DNA of 35,812 bases from an uncultured Oscillospiraceae bacterium (GTDB taxonomy: Bacteria > Bacillota > Clostridia > Oscillospirales > Oscillospiraceae): NCBI GenBank assembly GCA_947625355.1, contig CANQOA010000018.1, forward strand, positions 1 through 35,812, written 5' to 3'. This document shows positions 1 to 7,874 of this stretch, one piece after another (the stretch's first letter is position 1; every line of letters starts with the position of its first letter). The notes under the pieces were generated by a model. That model worked only from the letters and a program-made list of their open reading frames with translations. It searched no databases and was not told the origin of the DNA. The position numbers and the translations under genes are program-made.

Positions 1-2
1 CC

Positions 3-89
3 GTGAGACGCATTTTCTGGCAAGAACAGCCCGCCGGGTACATAACCTATTGTGATGGGAGGGATGGTCTTGGCAAAAAAAGAACGTGA
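3..89 (+). CDS. C-terminal end of an unidentified element gene (partial)
   Basis: An open frame enters from the left edge and stops at TGA 87-89. It would encode about 28 residues beginning VRRIFWQEQ and ending GLGKKRT. I do not recognise the family. Two things suggest it is real: it overlaps the next small gene by 20 nt, as in a compact operon, and a 13-base piece of it, in the same reading frame (VRRI), reappears at 33072-33084 inside the second element. Being so short and cut by the window edge, it remains a weak call. Confidence 0.35.
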   Translation: MRRIFWQEQPAGYITYCDGRDGLGKKRT

Positions 90-216
90 ACTTGACGTGA
101 TATGCCAATATGCAGAGAAAGGGGAGAGCGCGGCAAACTCCATCCAAAGGAGCCTGCGCGTTTTTATTGAGAGAGAACTCCGAGCGCACCGCGAAAATTT
201 GACAACAGCGCTATGA
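70..216 (+). CDS. Small 48-residue protein upstream of the recombinase
   Basis: A short frame with a TTG start at 70, six bases after a GGGAGG ribosome-binding site (58-63), encodes about 48 residues and stops at 214-216. The product is basic and probably helical, beginning MAKKERELDV if TTG is read as Met, with an ERELRAHRE segment near the end. In-frame ATG codons at 55 and 64 are alternatives, but they sit on top of the ribosome-binding site. I know no family for it. Its position 49 bases before the recombinase start suggests an accessory or regulatory protein of the element; that is inference. Confidence 0.45.
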   Translation: MAKKERELDVICQYAEKGESAANSIQRSLRVFIERELRAHRENLTTAL

Positions 217-265
217 GGCCGTACAATTATATTGATGAATGGCCGCTTATTTCTGGAGGCGAGAT

Positions 266-1843
266 ATGTACTTCGAGATAAGCGACCCCATGGCCTACCA
301 CGCGGCACTTTATATTCGGCTTTCAAAGGAGGATGAGAACGAGGGACCGTCAGAGAGCGTCACCAACCAACGATCGTTGCTGGATGATTTTGTCCGACAG
401 CACCGTTTGACCGTGTATGATACCTATATCGACGACGGATGGAGCGGCACCAGCTTCGACCGCCCGGCCTTTCAGCGCATGATCGGGGACATCGAGGACA
501 AGAAGGTAAACATGGTAATTACCAAAGACCTGTCCCGCCTGGGCCGTGACTACATAATGACCGGGCATTACATGGAACGGTATTTCCCCGAAAACCGTGT
601 TCGCTACATATCCTTGCTGGACGGCATCGACACGGGCGTTGAATCCAGCGCCAACGACATCACGCCTTTCCGGGCCGTTATGAACGATATGTACGCCAAG
701 GACATATCCAAAAAGATACGCAGCGTCAAGCACGACAAACAGCGCAAGGGGCAGTTTATCGGCGGCAAGCCATTGTTCGGTTATAAAATGCACCCTACGG
801 AGAAAAACCGTATCGTGCCGGACGAGCTGGCCGTCCCATTGGTGCAACGGATATTTGCTATGGCATTGGAGGGGATGAGCTGCCGACAGATCGCCGCCCG
901 GCTGAACGAGGAACATGTGCCCACCCCGGCCACCTATGCAGGATTGACCATTTCCAATCCTGGCCCCTATACGGGCCTTTGGAGTAGTGAGCGCATATCC
1001 GATATGCTCCAGAATGAGACGTACATCGGCAACATGGTCCAGGGCCGGTCGGTAAAAATCAGCTACAAGTCCAAGAAATGCGTGAAACAGCCCAGGGATA
1101 AATGGGTGGTGGTGGAGGGCACTCACGAGCCGATCATAGACACGGAGACGTTTCAGAAAGTGCAAATGCTTGTCCGCAGCCGAAAGACCACGCAGGTGCG
1201 AAAATATGACTTTCTGCTGAAAGGGCTCATCTTCTGCCATGAGTGCGGCTATCCGCTATGCGTGATAAACCGCAAGAACGCAGCAGGGGAGGACGTTCTC
1301 TACTTTGTCTGCCGGACCTACCAACGGTTCACAAAGGCAGGCGTATGTACCAGCCACGCCATCAAGGAGAGTACAGTCACAGCGGCGGTCATCGACCAAA
1401 TCCAGAAGGTCTGCCAGAAGTACCTGGACGCGGACGCCTTGCTTCCCGTGGCAGAAGCGGAAGTTGAAAAGGTACGACAAGCAGAACGCCATGAAAACGA
1501 GCGTCAGACCCTTCGGTGCAGGATTGAAAAGCTGACCGCCGACCTGGACAGGACGTACATGGATAAGCTGAACGGACTTTTAGCGGAGGCAGACTTTGAC
1601 CGCATATATGGCCGCATCAAGCAGGAGCGGCGCTCTCTGGAGGACCAACTGGCCAGCATGGAGGAGCCGGACGCCACGCCGGAAAAGCGGGAGGAGCAGG
1701 CAAAGGCGCTTGTACGCCGTTTCATAGACACGGCCTGGGTCAACAGGGAACTGCTAGTGAGTCTCATTGAAAGGGTAGAACTCACGGAGAACAAACAGAT
1801 CATTATACGGTTTCGGTTCTGTGAATTGAACGACGTACAGTGA
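266..1843 (+). CDS. Large serine recombinase (TndX/TnpX type site-specific integrase)
   Basis: This 525-residue protein cuts and rejoins DNA at attachment sites to integrate or excise the element. The N-terminal resolvase domain starts with ALYIRLSKEDE, which holds the catalytic serine (S20), followed by DDGWSGTSFDRP and the DLSRLGRDY arginine motif. A recombinase domain follows (FGYKMHP, SCRQIAARLN, NETYIGNMVQG, VEGTHEPIID). Next come a zinc ribbon starting with CHEC at about residue 324 and a long coiled coil in the last third. I chose ATG 266 because GGAGG lies at 255-259; the upstream ATG at 239 has no ribosome-binding site. It is a distant paralogue of the recombinase at 31137-32690. The element it moves extends beyond the left edge. 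Confidence 0.93.
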   Translation: MYFEISDPMAYHAALYIRLSKEDENEGPSESVTNQRSLLDDFVRQHRLTVYDTYIDDGWSGTSFDRPAFQRMIGDIEDKKVNMVITKDLSRLGRDYIMTGHYMERYFPENRVRYISLLDGIDTGVESSANDITPFRAVMNDMYAKDISKKIRSVKHDKQRKGQFIGGKPLFGYKMHPTEKNRIVPDELAVPLVQRIFAMALEGMSCRQIAARLNEEHVPTPATYAGLTISNPGPYTGLWSSERISDMLQNETYIGNMVQGRSVKISYKSKKCVKQPRDKWVVVEGTHEPIIDTETFQKVQMLVRSRKTTQVRKYDFLLKGLIFCHECGYPLCVINRKNAAGEDVLYFVCRTYQRFTKAGVCTSHAIKESTVTAAVIDQIQKVCQKYLDADALLPVAEAEVEKVRQAERHENERQTLRCRIEKLTADLDRTYMDKLNGLLAEADFDRIYGRIKQERRSLEDQLASMEEPDATPEKREEQAKALVRRFIDTAWVNRELLVSLIERVELTENKQIIIRFRFCELNDVQ

Positions 1844-2029
1844 CACACAACCACGCCATACGGCGCGTTTTCAAGGCCCCATCGCTTACAATCCCGGCGG
1901 CGGAAAGTATCGCGCATCGAAAAGCGGGCGCTGGAGAAATTGCGGGGCCAATTGGAGTGACAGAGGACGAAATATGGTGGTCTCGCCCGGACAGGGACAC
2001 AAATAATAGGAAAAGAATTGAAAAAGTGC

Positions 2030-2058
2030 TTGATTTATACGTATGACTGTGGTATATT
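2030..2058 (+). promoter_or_regulatory. Sigma-A type promoter of the rimP-nusA-infB operon
   Basis: TTGATT (2030-2035) and TATATT (2053-2058) are separated by exactly 17 bases. It is the only good promoter between the mobile element and rimP, so the operon keeps its own promoter despite the insertion next door. Confidence 0.65.
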
Positions 2059-2084
2059 CAAAACAGCAAATGTCTCTTTTCCTG

Positions 2085-2109
2085 GAGTGGGTCATGTCCC
2101 ACTCTTTTT
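2085..2109 (+). terminator. rimP leader hairpin, possible attenuator
   Basis: GAGTGGG (2085-2091) pairs perfectly with CCCACTC (2098-2104) across a 6-base loop, followed by TTTTTC. It lies between the promoter and rimP, so it is either a partial terminator controlling operon expression or a processed 5' leader. A comparable hairpin before rimP is common in Firmicutes as far as I recall. Function here is inferred from shape. Confidence 0.5.
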
Positions 2110-2149
2110 CTTGATTTGAAAAGATTTGTCAGAAATTGGAAATCACTCA

Positions 2150-2602
2150 ATGAACCGTATCGAAAAGACTGTTTGGGACCTGGCAAAACCGGTGGTGGAG
2201 CAGATGGGGCTGGAGCTCTGGGACGTGGAGTACGTCACCGAGGCCGGCCAGCGGGTCCTGCGCGTATATCTGGACGGTCCGGACGGGGTGGACCTGGACG
2301 CCTGCGAGGCGGTGTCCCGGGCGCTGGACCCCATGCTGGACGAGGCGGACCCGATCCCGGACAGCTATACCTTTGAGGTCAGCTCCGCCGGCTGTGAGCG
2401 GCAGCTGAAGCGTCCGGGAGACTTCGAGCGGTTCATGGGCGCGCTGGTGGAGGTAAAGCTCTACAGCGCCGCCGACGGGGCCAAGCAATGGATCGGGAAG
2501 CTGCTTGCCTACGAGGACGGAGCCATTGTCATCGACGCCGGCGGAGAGCGCCGGTTCACAAAGAATCAAATCGCCAGCGTGCGGCTGCGGCTGGAAATGT
2601 GA
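2150..2602 (+). CDS. rimP: Ribosome maturation factor RimP
   Basis: RimP binds the 30S subunit and helps its late assembly. The 150-residue product shows the family pattern: N-terminal GLELWDVEYV and VLRVYLDGPDGVDLDACEAV, the conserved FEVSSAGCERQLKRPGDFERF (family form: S-S-P-G-x-x-R-P-L), then an SH3-like C-terminal domain. ATG 2150 was chosen because family members begin close to this point; a TTG at 2126 would add eight residues, and neither has a strong ribosome-binding site. It is the first gene of the rimP-nusA-rnpM-infB operon, with nusA starting 13 bases after its stop. The SSAG in place of the usual SSPG is a small deviation. Confidence 0.95.
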   Translation: MNRIEKTVWDLAKPVVEQMGLELWDVEYVTEAGQRVLRVYLDGPDGVDLDACEAVSRALDPMLDEADPIPDSYTFEVSSAGCERQLKRPGDFERFMGALVEVKLYSAADGAKQWIGKLLAYEDGAIVIDAGGERRFTKNQIASVRLRLEM

Positions 2603-2615
2603 CGGAGGATATGTG

Positions 2616-3668
2616 ATGAACGCGGAATTCTTTGCAGCGATCGAGGACCTGGAGCGCGAGAAGGGCATCCCCCGGGAATATATGTACGACAAGATCAACC
2701 AGGCCATGCTGACCGCTTTCCGGAAGGATAACCCCGCCGCGGCGGACAATGTGGTGGTGGAGCTTGACGAGGACAAGAAGAAGATCGAGATGTACGTGGT
2801 CACCAACGTGGTGGAAGAGGTGACCGATCCCGCGGTGGAGATGACCCTGGAGCAGGCCCACAAGATCAACAAGCGGGCCAAGGTGGGCGGCCAGATCAAG
2901 GTCCCCGTCAACACCAAGGAGCTGGGCCGGATCGCCGCCCAAAACGCCAAGCAGGTCATCATCCAGGGGATCCGCGAGGCGGAGCGGGGGCTCATCTATG
3001 ACGAGTTCACCTCCCATGAGCATGAGATCCTCACCGGCGAGGTGGCCCGCATCGACCCGCGCACCGGCAACGCCTCTTTGAAGATCAGCTCCAACTCCGA
3101 GTATACCGACGCGCTGCTCTCCGTGAACGAGCAGATCCGCGACGAGGTCCTCACCGAGGGCAAGCGGCTGAAGGTCTATGTGATCGAGGTGCGCAAGTCC
3201 GCCCGCGGCCCCCAGGTGCTCATCAGCCGGACCCATCCGGTGCTGGTCAAGCGCCTGTTCGAGCTGGAGGTGCCCGAGATCGCCGACGGCACCGTGGAGA
3301 TCATGTCCATCGCCCGGGAGGCGGGCTCCCGCACCAAGATGGCCGTGTGGAGCACGGCGGCGGACGTGGACCCCATCGGCGCCTGCGTCGGTCCCCGGGG
3401 CGGCCGCGTTTCCAGCGTGGTGGACGAACTGGGCGGCGAGAAGATCGACATCGTCAAGTACAGCGAGATCCCCGAGGAGTATGTGGCCGCGGCCCTCTCT
3501 CCGGCGGAAGTGCTGAACGTATATATGGATGAGGAAGGCAAGAGCTGCCGGGTCATCGTGCCCGACAACCAGCTCTCCCTCGCCATCGGCAAGGAGGGCC
3601 AGAACGCCCGCTTGGCCGCGAAGCTCACCGGCATCAAGATCGACATCAAGCCGGAGAGCGAGGACTGA
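2616..3668 (+). CDS. nusA: Transcription termination/antitermination factor NusA
   Basis: NusA binds RNA polymerase and nascent RNA and modulates pausing, termination and antitermination. At 350 residues it has the usual Firmicutes size, without the C-terminal acidic repeats of proteobacteria. The N-terminal domain (about 1-125) begins MNAEFFAAIEDLEREKGI. It is followed by an S1 domain (HEILTGEVARIDPRTG), then two KH domains (DPIGACVGPRGGRV, then LAIGKEGQNARLAAKLTG near the end). The ATG at 2616 has GGAGG at 2604-2608. It is directly followed by rnpM, one base after its stop. Confidence 0.96.
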   Translation: MNAEFFAAIEDLEREKGIPREYMYDKINQAMLTAFRKDNPAAADNVVVELDEDKKKIEMYVVTNVVEEVTDPAVEMTLEQAHKINKRAKVGGQIKVPVNTKELGRIAAQNAKQVIIQGIREAERGLIYDEFTSHEHEILTGEVARIDPRTGNASLKISSNSEYTDALLSVNEQIRDEVLTEGKRLKVYVIEVRKSARGPQVLISRTHPVLVKRLFELEVPEIADGTVEIMSIAREAGSRTKMAVWSTAADVDPIGACVGPRGGRVSSVVDELGGEKIDIVKYSEIPEEYVAAALSPAEVLNVYMDEEGKSCRVIVPDNQLSLAIGKEGQNARLAAKLTGIKIDIKPESED

Positions 3669-3669
3669 T

Positions 3670-3933
3670 ATGGCCGAGCCCGTACGGATGTGCGTGGGCT
3701 GTCGGACCCACGCCCCCAAGAGGGAGCTGATCCGCATCGTCCGCACCCCGGCGGGCGAGGTGGTAGCCGACGCCAAGGGGAAGCTGCCTGGCCGGGGCGC
3801 CTATATCTGCCGGAAGGCGGAGTGCCTGGAGAAGGCGCGGAAGAGCCGGGCGCTGGAGCGGATGCTGGAAGTGACCATCGCACCGGAGGCGTATGCCTCT
3901 TTGGCGGAGGCCGTCGAGCGTGCCGATGGATAA
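3670..3933 (+). CDS. rnpM: RNase P modulator RnpM (YlxR family)
   Basis: This small basic RNA-binding protein (87 residues) belongs to the YlxR family, whose Bacillus member was shown to bind RNase P RNA and modulate its activity. The family signature is clear: MCVGCRTHAPKRELIRIVR at the N terminus and KLPGRGAYICRKAECLEKA in the middle. It sits between nusA and the L7Ae-like gene, its conserved location in Firmicutes. Its 3' end overlaps the start of the next gene. Confidence 0.92.
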   Translation: MAEPVRMCVGCRTHAPKRELIRIVRTPAGEVVADAKGKLPGRGAYICRKAECLEKARKSRALERMLEVTIAPEAYASLAEAVERADG

Positions 3934-4255
3934 GGCCCTGGGCTATCTGGGCTTGGCGGCACGCGCCGGCCGGCTGGCCATCGGCGCGGAGGACTGCGGA
4001 AAGGTCCTGCGGGGCCGGAAGGGGAGGCTGCTCGCCGCAGCGTCCGACGCCGGATCGGCCGCGCTGGGCCATGTGACAGCCCTGGCGCAGGGGCGATGCC
4101 CGGTGCTGCTCACGGCCTATACGAAAAACGAGATCGCCCGCGCCGTCGGCCGGGCTGTCCCCGTTGCCATGGTCCTCATCACGGACGAGGGGCTGGCAAG
4201 GGCTTTTGCGGCGTCCGCCCAATTGGATCGAGGAGAAGAGGAGGAGCGAGTATGA
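3920..4255 (+). CDS. L7Ae-family ribosomal/RNA-binding protein (YlxQ-like)
   Basis: This is a 111-residue member of the L7Ae/L30e/Gadd45 fold, which in archaea binds kink-turn RNA. The bacterial copy in the nusA-infB operon is of uncertain role, though probably ribosome or RNA associated. Visible family features are LGLAARAGRLAIG near the N terminus and the lysine in YTKNEIARAVGR. GTG 3920 is preferred because GGAGG lies at 3906-3910; ATG 3926, two codons later, is possible. It overlaps rnpM by 14 nt and shares the ATGA stop/start with infB. Confidence 0.87.
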   Translation: MPMDKALGYLGLAARAGRLAIGAEDCGKVLRGRKGRLLAAASDAGSAALGHVTALAQGRCPVLLTAYTKNEIARAVGRAVPVAMVLITDEGLARAFAASAQLDRGEEEERV

Positions 4256-6588
4256 GCTTGATGAAATACCGTGTGCATGAGGTGGCCAAGGATTTTGGCG
4301 TCACCTCCAAGGTCATTACCGAGATCTTGACGGAATATGCCACCACGCCCAAGAACCATATGCAGGTCCTGGAGGATGAGGAACTGAGCATCATCTTCGA
4401 ATATCTGACCCAGCATAACCAGGTGGAGAGCATCGCGGAGGTGTTCGCGGAAGGCGCCAGCCAGTCCAAGGCGGAGCCCGCCGCGAAGGAGGACCGGCCC
4501 GCCCAGGAGAAGAAGGCCGCGCCTCAGCAGAGCCCGAGCGGGTCCGCCGCTCCTCAGAATCAGGTCAAGCAGCCCAAGCCGGAAAAGCCCCATGTCCCCA
4601 AGCAGCAGCCCCAGAAGAAGGTGGTGGACACCCGCGGCTCCACCAACACCGACCTTTCGAAATACGACGAGCGCTTCGACCGCATGGCCGGCGACAAGGC
4701 CGACAAGATGAAGCGCGGCAAAGAGAAGATCGGCAAGGGCAACAAGCAGCGTCAGAACACCGCCGCCGCCAGCGCCAAGCGCCGGCAGGAGGAGCGGGAC
4801 AAGATGCAGCGGCTCCAGTTCGAGATCGCCAAGAAAGCCCCCACGCGGGTCCAGATCCCCGACGAGATCTCCGTGCAGGAGCTGGCCGTGCGCATGAAAA
4901 AGAGCGGCGCCGAGGTGGTCCGCAAGCTGGTCAAGATGGGTGTCATGGCCGGTCTGCCCGACGTGATCGACTTCGATACCGCCGCCCTGGTGGCCATGGA
5001 GTTCAACTGCAAGATCGAGCATGAGGTGGTCGTCACCGTGGAGGAGCGGCTGATCGACGACCATGTGGATACCGAGGAAGAGCTGGTGCCCAGAGCCCCC
5101 GTGGTGGTGGTCATGGGCCACGTGGACCACGGCAAGACGTCCCTTTTGGACTATATCCGCAACACCAAGGTGGCCGCCGGAGAGGCCGGCGGCATCACCC
5201 AGGCCATCGGCGCCTATGTAGTGGAGATCGGCGGCAGCCCCGTCACCTTCCTGGATACGCCGGGGCATGAGGCGTTCACCTCCATGCGCGCCCGCGGCGC
5301 CATGGTGACGGACGTGGCCATCCTGGTGGTGGCCGCCACCGAGGGCATCAAGCCCCAGACCGTGGAGTCCATCAACCACGCCAAGGCCGCCAACATCCCC
5401 ATCGTGGTGGCCATCAACAAGATGGATATGCCCGGCGCCAACCCGGAGCGGGTCAAGCAGGAACTGACCGAGTACGACCTGGTGGCCGAGGAATGGGGCG
5501 GCGACACCATCGTGTGTCCCATCTCCGCCAAGACCGGCCAGGGCATCGACAATCTTCTGGAGATGCTGGCGCTGCAGACCGAGATGCTGGGCCTGCGGGC
5601 CAACCCCAACCGCGCCGCCAGCGGCACCGTCATCGAGGCGCGGCTGGACAAGGGCCGCGGCCCGATCATGACCGTGCTGGTGCAGAACGGCACGCTGAAG
5701 CAGGGCGACGTGATCATCGCCGGTACAGCCGTGGGCCGCGTGCGCACCATGATCAACGACAAGGGCCAGCGGGTCACCGAGGCGGGCCCCTCCGTGCCGG
5801 TGGAGATCGCCGGTATGGGCGAGGTGCCCAACGCGGGCGACACCTTCAACGCCGTGGCCGACGAGCGCATGGCCCGCGAGCTGGTGGAGGAGCGCAAGGC
5901 CAAGGAGAAGCTGTCCGCGTCCGCCGCTCCCAAGAAGGTCTCTCTGGACGACCTGTTCGCCCGCATCCAGGAGGGCGAGATGAAGGACTTCAACATCATC
6001 GTCAAGGCCGACGTGAAGGGAAGCGCCGAGGCGGTGAGGGCCTCGCTGGAGAAGCTCTCCAACGAGGAGGTCCGGGTGCGGGTCATCCACTGCGCCGTGG
6101 GCGCCATCAACGAGTCCGACGTGATGCTGGCCTCCACCTCCGGGGCGGTCATCGTGGGCTTCAACGTGCGGCCTGACAACGCCGCCCGGGACAGCGCCGT
6201 CCGCGACCATGTGGATATCCGGCTGTACCGGGTCATCTACGACTGCATCAACGAGATCGAGGCGGCCATGAAGGGCATGCTGGCGCCCAAGTTCCAGGAG
6301 AAGATCATCGGTCACGCCGAGGTCCGCCAGACCTACAAGGTCTCCAAGGTGGGCACCGTCTGCGGCTGCTATGTGCTGGACGGCAAGATCCAGCGCAGCT
6401 GCAAGGTCCGGGTTCTCCGGGACAACATCGTGGTATACGAGGGCGACCTGGCCAGCCTGCGCCGGTTCAAGGACGACGTGCGCGAGGTGGCCGCGGGCTA
6501 CGAGTGCGGCATGCAGGTGGAGAAGTTCAACGACATCAAGGAACAGGATGTCATCGAGTGCTTTGTGATGGAGCAGATCAATGCCTAA
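4252..6588 (+). CDS. infB: Translation initiation factor IF-2
   Basis: IF-2 is the GTPase that brings initiator tRNA to the 30S subunit and promotes subunit joining. At 778 residues it has an IF2_N domain at the start (KYRVHEVAKDFGVTSKVITEIL). A Lys/Pro/Ala/Gln-rich linker follows (about 80-190), then a second IF2_N (PDEISVQELAVRMKKSGAEV). The G domain carries GHVDHGKTS (about 289), DTPGHEAF (about 336), NKMD (about 389) and a SAKTG box. Domains II to IV follow, including the GFNVRPDNAARD region. The start ATG 4252 overlaps the L7Ae-like stop, with a GAGGAG ribosome-binding site upstream. It overlaps rbfA by 8 nt. Confidence 0.97.
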   Translation: MSLMKYRVHEVAKDFGVTSKVITEILTEYATTPKNHMQVLEDEELSIIFEYLTQHNQVESIAEVFAEGASQSKAEPAAKEDRPAQEKKAAPQQSPSGSAAPQNQVKQPKPEKPHVPKQQPQKKVVDTRGSTNTDLSKYDERFDRMAGDKADKMKRGKEKIGKGNKQRQNTAAASAKRRQEERDKMQRLQFEIAKKAPTRVQIPDEISVQELAVRMKKSGAEVVRKLVKMGVMAGLPDVIDFDTAALVAMEFNCKIEHEVVVTVEERLIDDHVDTEEELVPRAPVVVVMGHVDHGKTSLLDYIRNTKVAAGEAGGITQAIGAYVVEIGGSPVTFLDTPGHEAFTSMRARGAMVTDVAILVVAATEGIKPQTVESINHAKAANIPIVVAINKMDMPGANPERVKQELTEYDLVAEEWGGDTIVCPISAKTGQGIDNLLEMLALQTEMLGLRANPNRAASGTVIEARLDKGRGPIMTVLVQNGTLKQGDVIIAGTAVGRVRTMINDKGQRVTEAGPSVPVEIAGMGEVPNAGDTFNAVADERMARELVEERKAKEKLSASAAPKKVSLDDLFARIQEGEMKDFNIIVKADVKGSAEAVRASLEKLSNEEVRVRVIHCAVGAINESDVMLASTSGAVIVGFNVRPDNAARDSAVRDHVDIRLYRVIYDCINEIEAAMKGMLAPKFQEKIIGHAEVRQTYKVSKVGTVCGCYVLDGKIQRSCKVRVLRDNIVVYEGDLASLRRFKDDVREVAAGYECGMQVEKFNDIKEQDVIECFVMEQINA

Positions 6589-6952
6589 CCACCATATCGA
6601 CCGTATCAATGACGATATCCGCCGGGTCCTGGCCGAAAAGCTGCGGGACGTCAAGGACCCGCGCATCCAGCAGGGCGCTATGCTCACCGTCACCCACACC
6701 GACACCTCCGCCGATCTGCGCCATTGCAAGGTATATGTGAGCGTGCTGGGCCAGGCGGACGAAAGGCAGTTGATGCGCGGACTGAAGTCCGTATCCGGCT
6801 ATCTGCGCCACGAACTGGGCCAGAGCCTGGACCTGCGGTATACCCCCGAGCTTCACTTCCAGCTGGATGACTCCATCGCCCATGGAGCCTATATCAACCG
6901 GCTGATCAACGATCTGGATATACAACATGACGACGATGATGACCCTCAATGA
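6581..6952 (+). CDS. rbfA: 30S ribosome-binding factor RbfA
   Basis: RbfA is a KH-like cold-shock factor that helps mature the 5' end of 16S rRNA on the 30S subunit. The 123-residue product has the family landmarks: RINDDIRRVLAEKLRDVKDPRI at the N terminus, LTVTHTDTSADLRHCKVYVSVLG in the middle, and LRHELGQSLDLRYTPELHFQLDDSI towards the end. The tail is a run of Asp (HDDDDDPQ). It overlaps both infB (8 nt) and the next gene (26 nt), so translation is probably coupled along the operon. Confidence 0.95.
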   Translation: MPNHHIDRINDDIRRVLAEKLRDVKDPRIQQGAMLTVTHTDTSADLRHCKVYVSVLGQADERQLMRGLKSVSGYLRHELGQSLDLRYTPELHFQLDDSIAHGAYINRLINDLDIQHDDDDDPQ

Positions 6953-7874
6953 CTGCATAACTTTTCTCAATGACCACGACGGATACCTGCTCCTGACGCA
7001 TATCCGCCCGGACGGCGACACGCTTGGCAGTGCCGCCGCCCTTTGTCATATCCTGCGCCGGATGGGGAAGGTGGCTTTCGTCTACGACAACCCCCAGATG
7101 ACGGACACCTACGCGCCGTTCCTGGAGCCGTTCCTGGCCCTGGAGGGATATACGCCCCTGTGTACGGTGGCGGTGGACCTGGCGGCGGAGAATCTCTTCC
7201 CCGAGGGCTTCGGCGGGGGGAAGATCGACCTGTGCATCGACCATCATCCCACCAACAGCCGCTATGCGGAGAATCTGCTCTGCATGCCGGAGAAGGCCTC
7301 CTGCGGCGAGATCATCCTGGAGCTGGCCCAGGCGCTGGACCTGCTGGACAAGAGGACGGCGGACCTGCTCTATATCGCCACGGCCACCGACTGCGGCTGC
7401 TTCGTCTATGCCAACACCAACGCGGACACCCATCGCGCGGCGGCCGCGCTCATCGAGGCGGGGGCGGACTACAAAGCCCTCAATAAGCTCTTTTTCCGCA
7501 CCTTCTCCTATGCCCGGCTGAAGCTGGAGGGCATGATCTACGCGGGGATGCAGCGCTTCGGCGACAAGGGCTGCGTGACGGTGGCCACCATCACGCTAGA
7601 TATGCTGGAGGAGAGCGGCGCCACCGAGGCGGACTGCGAGGATCTGGCGTCCCTGGCCGGCCGGGTGGCCGGCAACCGGGTGGCCGTCACCGTCCGTGAG
7701 CTGGAGAAGGGCGTCAGCAAAATCAGCCTGCGCAGCGGGGAGGACTTCGACTCCGCCGCCATCTGCGCGCTCCACGGCGGCGGCGGGCACAAGATGGCGG
7801 CCGGCTGCACCATCCGCTCCGATCCCGACGAGGCGCGGGACGCCATCGTCTGGGATATCCTGGAGGCGCTTTGA
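6927..7874 (+). CDS. DHH/DHHA1 phosphoesterase (NrnA-like nanoRNase / pAp phosphatase)
   Basis: This 315-residue protein should hydrolyse short RNA oligonucleotides and possibly 3'-phosphoadenosine 5'-phosphate, as the NrnA family does, using manganese. DHH domain motifs are visible: THIRPDGDTLGS (residues 24-34) and the DHH triad CIDHH at about 103-107. The C-terminal DHHA1 domain ends in LHGGGGHKMAAGC. Location between rbfA and truB is the standard place for nrnA-type genes in Clostridia. The ATG at 6927 lies inside rbfA; in-frame ATGs at 6936 and 6939 are alternatives, and no strong ribosome-binding site decides between them. Confidence 0.92.
   Translation: MTTMMTLNDCITFLNDHDGYLLLTHIRPDGDTLGSAAALCHILRRMGKVAFVYDNPQMTDTYAPFLEPFLALEGYTPLCTVAVDLAAENLFPEGFGGGKIDLCIDHHPTNSRYAENLLCMPEKASCGEIILELAQALDLLDKRTADLLYIATATDCGCFVYANTNADTHRAAAALIEAGADYKALNKLFFRTFSYARLKLEGMIYAGMQRFGDKGCVTVATITLDMLEESGATEADCEDLASLAGRVAGNRVAVTVRELEKGVSKISLRSGEDFDSAAICALHGGGGHKMAAGCTIRSDPDEARDAIVWDILEAL

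Larger units (their letters stand above)
1..1990 (+). mobile_element. 3' end of a serine-recombinase mobile element (partial)
   Basis: The left edge of the window lies inside an integrated element. It contains the tail of an unidentified short gene, a 48-residue protein gene and a large serine recombinase, all on the plus strand, and then grades into the rimP promoter region. Base composition and codon use are more mixed than in the housekeeping operon that follows. The right boundary cannot be fixed because the other end is outside the window; it should lie between the recombinase stop (1843) and the rimP promoter (2030). The 1990 given here is a rough limit. Confidence 0.6.
1844..2149. other. 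Gap between the recombinase and rimP
   Basis: No convincing gene is visible. The first half probably belongs to the element. Short open frames exist, one ending in the helical peptide RIEKRALEKLRGQLE at a TGA near 1961 and another reading AYNPGGGKYR, but none has a start with a ribosome-binding site. They may be remnants of an interrupted or frameshifted gene. The second half holds the rimP promoter and a leader hairpin, annotated separately. Confidence 0.5.

Noticed and set aside
2556-3776. Minus-strand open frame (about 406 codons) opposite nusA
   Set aside because: Antisense shadow of nusA with no start signals or domains.
4117-6729. Long minus-strand open frame (about 870 codons) opposite infB
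   Set aside because: It mirrors infB codon by codon, has low-complexity His/Gly/Leu-rich sequence from reverse-read GC-rich codons, and no family features.
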